Origin: Flavobacterium lacisediminis
GTDB lineage: Bacteria > Bacteroidota > Bacteroidia > Flavobacteriales > Flavobacteriaceae
Direction of reading: 5' to 3'
Assembly (NCBI RefSeq): GCF_025909975.1
Contig: NZ_JAPCIO010000012.1
Coordinates: forward strand, 1-35,010
Length of the DNA stretch: 35,010 nt
Shown here: positions 7,829 to 15,371 of the stretch, one piece after another
How the letters are laid out: each line of letters begins with the position of its first letter
Numbering within the stretch: the first letter of the stretch is position 1
Notes under the pieces: generated by a model
Databases searched by the model: none
What the model saw: only the letters and a program-made list of their open reading frames with translations
What the model was told of the DNA's origin: nothing
Position numbers and translations under genes: made by a program

Positions 7829-8521
7829 CTAAAAGATTTGCTGCTCGTTGTACTTAAAATTTAATAATACTGCCTCTAATTCCTTATTTTCACAAAATTC
7901 TTTTACTAAATGCCAAGTTAGAAAATGCATACTATTAAGAATAGTAACCGTATCAGAGTTGGCATTGCTTTTTACAAAATTATTTATTTCATTTTGTGTG
8001 GAAGGGATTAACCCTATATAATAAGCATCACAGTTTTTTACTTTATTAAAGGCATTTTTAACAATATCGTTTTTGCCTATACTTCTTTGGGTCTCATACC
8101 ACGGTTCTTCTACTATCTCATTATTACTAATTTTTTCAGCATTATCGATTAGTAGTTTTTTTAGATGCAATTGAAAAAATAAATTGGATGTATTCTTTTT
8201 GATTTTGCCTTCTTTATTAAATTCTTCATATTGTTTTTGAATACTCCAATGCTTTTTTTGATAGGTTTTGACTTTTCCTTCTATGAATAATACTTTACTT
8301 TTTTGATTGTTTTCATAGTGCATGATAATGACTAAATCAGCATCACCAAACTGTGAAAAAGATTGTTCTAACAAAATATCATAGCTTTTTGGTTTACCCT
8401 GTTCAAAAAGCGTGGGTATATTGATAAGACTGATAAACTCATTCATAAGCGATACATCATTACCTATTGTAAATAGTAATGAATTTATAATACCTCGCTC
8501 TGAATAACCATACATAGCCAT
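7829..8521 (-). CDS. Putative PD-(D/E)XK nuclease-like protein between hsdS and hsdR
   Basis: A 230-aa protein starting MAMYGYSERG. Residues 59-83 read GDADLVII...VLFIEGKVK, with D62, E81 and K83 in the spacing and strand context of a PD-(D/E)XK active site, followed by a helix with Q95-K96-Q97. That suggests a nuclease or nuclease-derived fold; activity is inferred only. It is co-transcribed with the type I system (10 nt after hsdS, 26 nt before hsdR) yet is not a standard subunit. It could be an accessory effector or a relic inserted with the RT. It is AT-rich like its RT neighbour. Confidence 0.7.
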   Translation of the reverse strand: MAMYGYSERGIINSLLFTIGNDVSLMNEFISLINIPTLFEQGKPKSYDILLEQSFSQFGDADLVIIMHYENNQKSKVLFIEGKVKTYQKKHWSIQKQYEEFNKEGKIKKNTSNLFFQLHLKKLLIDNAEKISNNEIVEEPWYETQRSIGKNDIVKNAFNKVKNCDAYYIGLIPSTQNEINNFVKSNANSDTVTILNSMHFLTWHLVKEFCENKELEAVLLNFKYNEQQIF

Positions 8522-8531
8522 ATTCTATTTT

Positions 8532-9797
8532 TTAATTCCTAAACTCCTTCAATCGTACCTCACCACTAATTAACTTAGGCAATAAAGTATCCCGCAATTG
8601 GGTTAAGGTTTGGTTTTCTTTTTGATTTTTTAAAACAAGTTCTAAAATAGGATTTACTTTATTTGCAAAATCAATTAATATTTCATTTGATGGTTCTATT
8701 AATTCCAATTCTTTTAAAACTGTTAAGCTAACATTAGCTTGTACACCTTGTACAATTGAATTTTGGATTTTATTTTGAACATCATCAGATTTTAACCAAT
8801 AATATATAATTGCTTTAAACTTTTCTCGTTCTTTAAGTCTAATAAAAGCTAAAGCTTGATTACAATTTGAGTTATTCAACTTCTCAGTAACAATTGAAAC
8901 TCTACCAATAGTTCCAGCAATTGAAAACAACAAATCATTTTCAAGAAGTATAGAACGCTTTAAATCCTTCAAATGAGTTTCTTCAGGAATTAATTCAAGT
9001 CCATTGATATTTATTTCTCCATCAGAATTAATATCTTTTACTTTTAGAAATGGTATTTTTCTCTCTAATCCTTCAACATCTTTCATTCTTGGAGTAGTAC
9101 CTTTTGAAAGAACTTCTACAAAATTCTCCAATCTCTTCACCTCCCAACCCTTAGGAATCCTTCCTAACTCGCTTTCTACAAATTCACCGTCTTGAAACGG
9201 TCCAAAATCTACAAACCAGTGTTTGTATAACGCCATAGCCATTTCTTCTAAGGTTTTGTTGATGGATAGGTTGTTTTCGATTTTGTCGTCGATGGCGGAA
9301 AGGATTGAGGCGATGGATTTTTGTTCTTGGATAGAAGAAGGTAAACTTATATCTAGATTATTAATATTATAAATTGGCAACTTAGGTTGAGTTGAACCAA
9401 CTATCCCTTTAACAATCTCAAATTGTCCAATATCAGAAATTAAAAAATAATATAAATATTCGCTATCAATATTTTTAAGATTGGTTATTTTAACGCAGTT
9501 TTCAGTCAAACTAGCATTGTCTAATTTTTCATCAATTATTGAAACTGAACCAACTGTTCCCACAATTGAAAGAATTAAATCATTTTTGTTTACTATATAT
9601 CTTGAAATTTTAGGAAAAACATCATTTGGAACATATTGTAATTTTTCAATTGGAATTGTTCTTGTACCCATATCAGTAACTCTAATATAAGGATGTTTTG
9701 TTTTGGTTGTAATAAGAGCCTCTCCTTTTGGTAAACGCTTACCTCCTTTAATATCTCCGAGTTCTCCGAGTTTATATTTTTTCCAGTTGTTTGGCAT
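8532..9797 (-). CDS. hsdS: Type I restriction-modification specificity subunit S
   Basis: A 421-aa protein with two target-recognition domains. The first opens with WKKYKLGELGDIKGGKRL and the second with GRIPKGWEVKRLENFVEVLSKG. They are separated by the conserved helical spacer (SILSAIDDKIENNLSINKTLEEMA, about 165-190) and closed by the second spacer ending LRDTLLPKLISGEVRL. The two domains read the two halves of a bipartite DNA site; the site itself cannot be predicted here. The start is 10 nt after the RT stop. The recognition domains are more AT-rich than the conserved spacers, as expected when they are exchanged by recombination. Confidence 0.95.
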   Translation of the reverse strand: MPNNWKKYKLGELGDIKGGKRLPKGEALITTKTKHPYIRVTDMGTRTIPIEKLQYVPNDVFPKISRYIVNKNDLILSIVGTVGSVSIIDEKLDNASLTENCVKITNLKNIDSEYLYYFLISDIGQFEIVKGIVGSTQPKLPIYNINNLDISLPSSIQEQKSIASILSAIDDKIENNLSINKTLEEMAMALYKHWFVDFGPFQDGEFVESELGRIPKGWEVKRLENFVEVLSKGTTPRMKDVEGLERKIPFLKVKDINSDGEININGLELIPEETHLKDLKRSILLENDLLFSIAGTIGRVSIVTEKLNNSNCNQALAFIRLKEREKFKAIIYYWLKSDDVQNKIQNSIVQGVQANVSLTVLKELELIEPSNEILIDFANKVNPILELVLKNQKENQTLTQLRDTLLPKLISGEVRLKEFRN

Positions 9798-9807
9798 TTA
9801 GTTTATT

Positions 9808-11805
9808 TTATGATAAAAATATTTTTTCAATAATAGGTAATAAGTTTTCGTTGTAGTGTAGATATTCTTGTTTACTTACTCCCCAAAAACCAATATCTGT
9901 CTTATTTGTATGAGAAATTGAATTTTGATTTCTTCTTTCAAAAAAATGATCTACAAAGTTTATTTCTCCAACTTTAAATCCAAGTTCTGACATTTTGTTT
10001 CTTATTTCTAATGATTTAACTTCTTTAGATTCCATATGTTTTATTTCAAAAAAATATTGAAACTCATTTAAAAAATGATTGAAACAAACATTATAATAAC
10101 CTAATTTTTCACCAACAACTCTTTGCTTAATTTGCTGAATTAATGCTATACAATTGTCATCTAATAAAAAGGCAGGATTATAAATTGGTCTAAAATTATT
10201 AAGAGCTAAAGAATCATCAATACTTTTAAATAAAATTGAAAAATACTTATTTTCTAATTGAATTAAATTATTGAGTATATTTTTTGATTCAGAAATAAAA
10301 TAAGCATACTCTTTTTCTAATTCTTCTTTTTTAGCATCTTTAAGTTGGCCAATTAAAAATTGTATTTGATGTAAAAATTTATCTAAAACCGAAACTTTTT
10401 GAGTTATGCTATTATTATTTGAAAAGGAGTTCTTTAAAGCTTCAAAGAAACTTAATCTTATTTCCTTATCAATTGTTAATAAATGAAGTATTACCTTGTT
10501 TTTTATTAAGATGAAGTCTAAACATTCAAAATCACTAAATATTTGGGATTCTATAATTTTATTAATTGCTTCTTTACTTTTTGAATAATTCAAACATTCT
10601 TTGTGAATCAAAATGTAATTTAAAAAAGCAGAATCTTTATTATCAATTTCAAGCTGAGATAATTGATTGGTTTGTTGTTTTAATGAGACAAGTATATCAA
10701 TACAATTATCAAATATTTCTGGTGCTTTTTTATTTTCAATATCTATTTTTAAAATAGAATCATTTAAAAAATCTTCATCAAACTCTTGTTCAAAAGGACT
10801 TTCAAAACCAGTTAATTTTAAAAAATCAATTTGATCATTTATATCTTTAATAATAGTACGGTCTGATTTTGATGTACTTACTGAAAGTTTTAATTTATCA
10901 ATTAAAAAATCAGCTATTTTATTCTCAATTGTATAGATTTCTTCTCTAATTTCTCTTGTATTCCTTTCAGAATCTTCTTCAAAAATTAAATAAAAATCAT
11001 CAACATATCTTAAATATTTAAACTTCTCATTATTTAAAAAATTATCAACTATGAACTCATCAAAATCAGATAAATAAATTGAACTTAAAAAACTTGAAAA
11101 AATGTTTTGAGATGATACTGGTAAACCTTTTGTATCTGCCATTATAAATTTTAAAAAAAACTCTATAGCTTCTTTAGAGTAATCATCATAATTATTCTTT
11201 TTCTTAGATGTTGGATTGGATTTCCTATCAATAATTTCTAATAAAAGTTGATGATCAATACTATAAAAAAATGTTTTAATATCTAATGAAATTACATATT
11301 TAATCTTACCTTCAACTGGCTCTGTGTATTTTTCTTTTAGTTTTAAAAATTCTTGATAGTCTTGATAGTAAAAAATATTTGAATTATTGGGATTTTCAAA
11401 ATTTATTCTTCCGCCATAAAATGTTTTAAAAGATTTTTTTGAAGATAATTCAATTATATCATTAATATACTTTTCTAATAATTCATAAATATAAAAACCT
11501 AGAGAATAATACATTACAAGTAAATCTTTAGAAAGAAAATGAAATTCTCTTATCTTATAAGCTCTTTGAATATTATAGTAACTTAGTGAGAAAAATTTAT
11601 TTTGAAAATAATAAAACGCATCTCTTTTTACATATTCCTGATAAAACTTTTCAATTTCAATTGGAGTTGTATCATTTTTGTAAATAGATAAATCTGAAAC
11701 ATTATATAAAGGGTTTGTCTGAGATAATTGCAAACTCAACAAGTCTACAGCTTTTGATATATGCTCTTGTTTGATATAAAATCCTAAATTAAAATTTCTA
11801 GGCAT
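9808..11805 (-). CDS. Abi-like defence reverse transcriptase with C-terminal HEPN-type motif
   Basis: A 665-aa protein. RT motifs appear in order: VISLDIKTFF with D175 (motif A), GLPVSSQNIFSSFL at 227-240 (motif B), and YVDD at 267-270 (motif C; D269, D270). A long helical region follows (about 330-560). The C-terminus has RRNQNSISH, giving R625-x6-H632, which fits the Rx4-6H active site of HEPN RNases. An RT followed by a helical domain and HEPN resembles the AbiA branch of the UG/Abi RTs, which act in phage abortive infection. It starts 3 nt after hsdM and ends 10 nt before hsdS, so it lies inside the type I operon. It lacks the group II intron X and D/En domains. Very AT-rich. The exact RT group needs a tree. 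Confidence 0.85.
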   Translation of the reverse strand: MPRNFNLGFYIKQEHISKAVDLLSLQLSQTNPLYNVSDLSIYKNDTTPIEIEKFYQEYVKRDAFYYFQNKFFSLSYYNIQRAYKIREFHFLSKDLLVMYYSLGFYIYELLEKYINDIIELSSKKSFKTFYGGRINFENPNNSNIFYYQDYQEFLKLKEKYTEPVEGKIKYVISLDIKTFFYSIDHQLLLEIIDRKSNPTSKKKNNYDDYSKEAIEFFLKFIMADTKGLPVSSQNIFSSFLSSIYLSDFDEFIVDNFLNNEKFKYLRYVDDFYLIFEEDSERNTREIREEIYTIENKIADFLIDKLKLSVSTSKSDRTIIKDINDQIDFLKLTGFESPFEQEFDEDFLNDSILKIDIENKKAPEIFDNCIDILVSLKQQTNQLSQLEIDNKDSAFLNYILIHKECLNYSKSKEAINKIIESQIFSDFECLDFILIKNKVILHLLTIDKEIRLSFFEALKNSFSNNNSITQKVSVLDKFLHQIQFLIGQLKDAKKEELEKEYAYFISESKNILNNLIQLENKYFSILFKSIDDSLALNNFRPIYNPAFLLDDNCIALIQQIKQRVVGEKLGYYNVCFNHFLNEFQYFFEIKHMESKEVKSLEIRNKMSELGFKVGEINFVDHFFERRNQNSISHTNKTDIGFWGVSKQEYLHYNENLLPIIEKIFLS

Positions 11806-11808
11806 AAA

Positions 11809-13431
11809 TTAAATTTTATTAAAGTTTTCTATAATCTTTTGCTGCAACTCATTTCCTTTCGCAAACTGCTCTTGTAAAGTAGCTTGTAAACTTGCCATTT
11901 TGTCTTCAAACAAAATACCGTCGTCTTCTACTTCTTCGGTGCCTACATAAATACCTGGAGTTAGTTTGTAGTCTTGTTTTTGTACTTCTTCTAAAGTGGC
12001 AGCGTAGCAGTAGCCGTCTATGTTACTGTAGGTTGTATTAGATGCTGAAACAAGTTCAGCATGACAATCGGGGTTGTTACGCCAAGCGTGGTAGGTTTGG
12101 GCTACTTTGTCAATATCGGCATCGGTAAACACACGTAGTTTACGGCTTTCCATAGTTCCCATTTTGCTGGTGTCTATGAATAAGATTTCGTTTTTACGTT
12201 CGCGGTGTTGGCCGTCTTTGCCGTCTCGGTTCTTACTCAATATAAAAATACACGCAGGTATGCCTGTCGTTAAAAACAATTTATCGGGTAAACGTACAAT
12301 ACAATCAATCATATTGTTGTTTACCATAAACTCACGCACGTTTTTCTCACCTTTATTGTTGGAGGTCATTGCGCCGTTTGCCATTACTACACTCGCTGTT
12401 CCTTTGTTACTCAAATGGCTCCAAAAGGTTTGCATCCACATAAAGTTGGCATTACCATCGGTAGCAAATTCTTCTTTCGGTCCAAACAATCGTGGGTCGT
12501 TTTCGGGTAAGTCTTCTGGGTGCCATTGGCTCACGTTAAAAGGTGGGTTTACAATAATGTAATCGGCTTTTAAATCAGGAAACTGGTCGTTCAATAAAGA
12601 GTCGCCCAAACGTACATCAAAAGACAAATCACGTAAGGCTAAGTTCATTTTACACAAACGCAGCGTTCCATCATAGCGCTCTTGTCCATAAATAGCAATG
12701 TTACGTTTGTCGCCTCCATGACTTTCTAAAAACTTCAACGATTGCACAAACATACCGCCACTACCACAAGCGGCATCAAAGATTTTACCTTCATAGGGTT
12801 CAATCATTTCTACCATCAAACGCACGATACTGCCAGGCGTAAAAAACTGCCCCGCACCAGAACCTTCTGCCAAAGCAAACTTTCCAATGTAATATTCATA
12901 CACACGTCCTAACACATCACTTTCAGGGTTTTCCTTTTGCGATAACTTAGGATTAGAAAGCAAATTAATCAGTCCACCCACTTGGCGTGCCGTCAATTGG
13001 CTTTTTACAAAAATACGTGGTAAAATCCCTTTTAAATCGGGTCTAAACTTTGCCAAAGTAGCATCTAACACATCAAAAGCATCATCTATAATTACTTTGA
13101 TGTTGTCTTGTTCGGCATTGGCTTTTAAGTATTCCCAAGTAGCTTCTTTGGGAATGATATATACATTTTTAGATAAATATTCATCCGCATCTTCCAACAC
13201 ATAGTTGATTTCTGCTTCGTCAGTCGTAAAATAATTAGAGTTTTTGTCGTGTACTAAAGCCGTCAATTCTTCTTTACGCATCTCATATCGCTCGGACATG
13301 TGCTTTAAGAAAATCATCGGCAACACATAGTCTTTGTATTGATTTTCAGCTACTGCGCCACGCAATTCGTTGGCAGCTTTCCAAAGTTCTTGTTCAAAAT
13401 TAATATCGGCTTTTACGGTAGTTTTACTCAT
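11809..13431 (-). CDS. hsdM: Type I DNA methyltransferase subunit M
   Basis: A 540-aa protein. The N-terminal HsdM helical domain (about 10-160) is followed by the N6-adenine methyltransferase core, with FDAACGSGGMF (218-228, SAM-binding motif I) and NPPF (295-298, catalytic motif IV). With HsdS it methylates host sites and forms the core of the restriction complex. First gene of a seven-gene operon with a good promoter 26 bp upstream. Oddity: residues 456-465 (CHAELVSASN) are encoded by a REP-type palindrome inserted in frame just before the conserved GYCYAATLEEVQ segment. Confidence 0.97.
   Translation of the reverse strand: MSKTTVKADINFEQELWKAANELRGAVAENQYKDYVLPMIFLKHMSERYEMRKEELTALVHDKNSNYFTTDEAEINYVLEDADEYLSKNVYIIPKEATWEYLKANAEQDNIKVIIDDAFDVLDATLAKFRPDLKGILPRIFVKSQLTARQVGGLINLLSNPKLSQKENPESDVLGRVYEYYIGKFALAEGSGAGQFFTPGSIVRLMVEMIEPYEGKIFDAACGSGGMFVQSLKFLESHGGDKRNIAIYGQERYDGTLRLCKMNLALRDLSFDVRLGDSLLNDQFPDLKADYIIVNPPFNVSQWHPEDLPENDPRLFGPKEEFATDGNANFMWMQTFWSHLSNKGTASVVMANGAMTSNNKGEKNVREFMVNNNMIDCIVRLPDKLFLTTGIPACIFILSKNRDGKDGQHRERKNEILFIDTSKMGTMESRKLRVFTDADIDKVAQTYHAWRNNPDCHAELVSASNTTYSNIDGYCYAATLEEVQKQDYKLTPGIYVGTEEVEDDGILFEDKMASLQATLQEQFAKGNELQQKIIENFNKI
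12041..12069. repeat. REP-type palindrome inserted in frame in hsdM
   Basis: GATGCTGAAACAAGTTCAGC followed by ATGACAATC. TGCTGAA and TTCAGCA are complementary around a CAAG-type centre. On the coding strand it encodes CHAELVSAS. Similar GCTGAA...TTCAGC sequence occurs between genes at 624-643, within the MITE-like element. The reading frame is kept. Confidence 0.75.
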
Positions 13432-13456
13432 ATTTGTTTTAAAAATCTTATAGTTC

Positions 13457-13487
13457 CAAACATAGCGAAAAAAAAGGGTATTTACAA
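13457..13487 (-). promoter_or_regulatory. hsd operon promoter
   Basis: Minus-strand TATGTTTG (13457-13464) matches TAnnTTTG exactly. A -33 TTG lies at 13485-13487 with a 20-bp spacer. The -7 box is 26 bp upstream of the hsdM ATG. It is the only strong promoter seen for the seven-gene operon. Confidence 0.65.
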
Positions 13488-13529
13488 CCCGTAAAAATAC
13501 CTGTTTTTGATACCAGGTATTTTTACGGG
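13488..13529. promoter_or_regulatory. Perfect 16-bp inverted repeat abutting the hsd promoter (operator candidate)
   Basis: CCCGTAAAAATACCTG (13488-13503) and its exact complement (13514-13529) are separated by 10 bp. It touches the -33 box, the place for an activator or repressor dimer. A partial copy, GTAAAAATACTTG, occurs at 13811-13823. Downstream, 13530-13733 has no gene and is A/T-rich, with a weak TTTCTTTTTT/AAAAAAGAAA hairpin near 13645-13675. Confidence 0.65.
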
Positions 13530-13733
13530 GGTACCATTGGAAACAAGAGTAAACAAAGGGAAAATAAAATAAATGAGGAAAACCGTAAATGAAATGATAA
13601 AAATAGTTTCCGCTAGTTTGTTGCTTTTGTTTGTCTTTATTTTCTTTTTTTGACTGTTGAAAAAAGAAAGAGAAAAGACTAAAAAGAATTGGATTAGAAT
13701 TTCTATTTTTACATCAGAAAAATATATTTAATC

Positions 13734-13899
13734 GCGTAAGCTATTAATTTGGAAATAGAAAACTAGGAATCTTCTTAAAAACCCAAAATTAATAGGCTTA
13801 CGCCTGTGCAGTAAAAATACTTGCGTGGGCGTAGTCTTCTGGTTTTTGGGTCTCCTAGTACCTCTATTTCGGTTGGCTAATGTCTCACGCATTTTTTTT
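13734..13899 (+). ncRNA. Candidate structured RNA or attenuator leader with mutually exclusive folds
   Basis: GCGTAAGCTATTAATTT (13734-13750) pairs with 13786-13803, with a one-base bulge. Its 35-nt loop carries GAAATAG (13752-13758), CTAGGA (13763-13768) and ACCCA (13781-13785). Their complements TGGGT, TCCTAG and CTATTTC occur in matching antiparallel order at 13847-13870. A third hairpin, 13800-13832 (TACGCC/GGCGTA plus inner pairs), excludes the first stem. TGCGTG (13822-13827) can pair with CACGCA (13886-13891), followed by T8. A weak -7-like TATATTTA at 13723-13730 would start transcription at the first stem. Either a kissing-loop RNA of about 160 nt or a regulatory leader for the next gene. 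No known RNA family is recognised. Confidence 0.5.
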
Positions 13900-14448
13900 A
13901 TGCTTATGAATTATAAAGATCAAATTACTTACAATTATGATTTAGTAGAACCTTTTGTTAATCTGATTCTATTCAATTTAAGTATTTCACCAAAATTTGT
14001 AAATTCAACTTCTGCAAAATTATCTAAAGAATATTTAGAGTCTAGAAGACGAAATTTCGATTTTGAAGAACCCTATAAATTATACTATTTTGAGGAAAAA
14101 TTAAGATTATATCTATATCAACTTACCCCTTTATACAGAAAAATCATTACAAATATTGTTACTCAAGATAGAAGAACTATGCACGTATTGTTTATGAAGT
14201 ACTTGATGGATAATGATAAAGATGAGATTTTTTTGACAGAGGAGGAGATAATAGAAGAATATGAGTTCTTTTTAGACCTAATGAGGAATTATCTCAGTGA
14301 GGGGATAGTAAGTGAATATATCTTCATGTTTTTTGCCATTAAATTTGAAAAAATTTTTCACATTAGTTTAGAAAAAAATGATAGTATATCACTGAAAGAA
14401 TATGAAAATACAATCAGAGCAATTGGAAATTTTGATATGAAATTGTAA
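13900..14448 (+). CDS. Uncharacterised 182-aa protein
   Basis: I do not recognise this family. It is a soluble, strongly charged, probably all-helical protein with no signal peptide or transmembrane segment. The middle is rich in aromatic and acidic residues (LFMKYLMDNDKDEIFLTEEE). The start chosen, MLMNYKD, is the first Met after the U-tract that ends the structured region; Met3 is also possible. Extending upstream would translate the hairpin region, so it is rejected. It is the only plus-strand gene between the hsd operon and the mobilization genes, and it converges on the relaxase. Confidence 0.65.
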   Translation: MLMNYKDQITYNYDLVEPFVNLILFNLSISPKFVNSTSAKLSKEYLESRRRNFDFEEPYKLYYFEEKLRLYLYQLTPLYRKIITNIVTQDRRTMHVLFMKYLMDNDKDEIFLTEEEIIEEYEFFLDLMRNYLSEGIVSEYIFMFFAIKFEKIFHISLEKNDSISLKEYENTIRAIGNFDMKL

Positions 14449-14451
14449 TTG

Positions 14452-14480
14452 AGAAGACTCGGTTAACGTCCGAGTCTTCT
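14452..14480. terminator. Bidirectional terminator overlapping the relaxase stop codon
   Basis: AGAAGACTCGG and its exact complement flank TTAACGT, with TTTTA after the stem on the plus strand. The last codons and the stop of the minus-strand relaxase gene lie inside the hairpin. Confidence 0.75.
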
Positions 14481-15251
14481 TTTATTCCCTTGTGTTTTTT
14501 GATTTACTTTATTAACTTCTTCTAATTTATTAAGATAATCTCTTTTTAAAGGGTGATTAGCTACAAAATCAATAAATTTTTTACTTGTTTCATCATCTAA
14601 TACATTTCTCTTGAAGTCTCTTAAAATCAAGCCTTGAATTACTAGAAAATCTTTGTTGGCAGTAATTAATTGATTAGTTAAAAGTCTTTCTAAATCTTCT
14701 TGCTCTTTTTGGATTTTGTATTCAATTGCAGATAAATGCTTTTTATCTGATTTTATTCCCCGTTCCATTTTTAATGATTGAGCAAAAAAGTCCTGGATAC
14801 TTGATAAATCTTCTTTATTCCATTTTATTGATTTTCCTGTATTCCTGTCGATATTTTCGACTACTATATGCGCATGTAAATTTGGATGCCATATTTTGGT
14901 TTGTTTGTCATAATGACCTTCATCTCTATGAATATGAAGTTCTTTAACTATAACCTTGAATTTTGAGCCAAATTCTCTTGCAGTTTGAACCAAATCTTCA
15001 TTTGAATGTTTTTCGGTAAATAAGAAAACTCCCTCGATTAAGAATTTTGCTTTTGCTTGAGCTGTTCTACCAGTTTTTTCTTTGATAATTTTTTTAAATT
15101 CATCAATAACTTCTGGATGTGGTTTCATGTCTCCATATGATTTATTCAAAGGAGTCAAATCTTTTCTAACATAATCGAAATCCCTTTTTCTTAAATTATG
15201 GGTTTGACTAGTATTTTTTACATTTTCAAAATGAATTGAGCTTTTAGCCAT
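14463..15251 (-). CDS. MobV-like relaxase (mobilization protein)
   Basis: A 262-aa protein. The N-terminus IHFENVKNTSQTHNLRKRDF fits the Mob_Pre/MobV fold. Residues 106-128 read HIHRDE then WHPNLHAH, with H108, D110/E111, H122, H126 and H128 as the metal-binding HxDE...H-x3-HxH cluster of MobV enzymes. Such relaxases nick oriT and carry the strand into a recipient using another element's conjugation apparatus. No coupling protein or type IV secretion genes are in the window, so the element is mobilizable rather than self-transmissible. The C-terminus is short and charged. The candidate oriT lies directly upstream. Confidence 0.85.
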   Translation of the reverse strand: MAKSSIHFENVKNTSQTHNLRKRDFDYVRKDLTPLNKSYGDMKPHPEVIDEFKKIIKEKTGRTAQAKAKFLIEGVFLFTEKHSNEDLVQTAREFGSKFKVIVKELHIHRDEGHYDKQTKIWHPNLHAHIVVENIDRNTGKSIKWNKEDLSSIQDFFAQSLKMERGIKSDKKHLSAIEYKIQKEQEDLERLLTNQLITANKDFLVIQGLILRDFKRNVLDDETSKKFIDFVANHPLKRDYLNKLEEVNKVNQKTQGNKRRLGR

Positions 15252-15287
15252 ATGTTCTAATTTTAGCGTCGCAGACCCCCTCGGGAG

Positions 15288-15353
15288 AGCTCACGAACTA
15301 GGTTGATTTCTTCCTAAGAAAATAACATAAAATCAACCTAGTTCTAGTGAGCT
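15288..15353. other. Putative origin of transfer (oriT) with 22-bp inverted repeat
   Basis: AGCTCAC (15288-15294) plus GAACTAGGTTGATTT (15295-15309) is mirrored by AAATCAACCTAGTTC (15330-15344) and GTGAGCT (15347-15353), with two extra bases in one arm. It lies 37 bp upstream of the relaxase gene, where MobV elements usually keep oriT. The nic site is not assigned; the C-rich run GCAGACCCCCTCGGG at 15271-15285 is adjacent. Confidence 0.6.
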
Positions 15354-15371
15354 ATAACATCCCCGAATGGT

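Noticed and set aside
9808..11805. Retron or group II intron origin of the RT
   Set aside because: No msr-msd-like region directly upstream (hsdM ends 3 nt before), no intron ends and no maturase or endonuclease domain.
13825..13899. An N-terminal extension of the 182-aa gene (GVVFWFLGLL...)
   Set aside because: It would translate the paired region and the U-tract. The hydrophobic stretch is a by-product of GTTTTTGGGT-type sequence.
13440..15360. tRNA or rRNA genes as integration targets
   Set aside because: No cloverleaf-like sequence was seen; the attachment repeat maps to mnmE.
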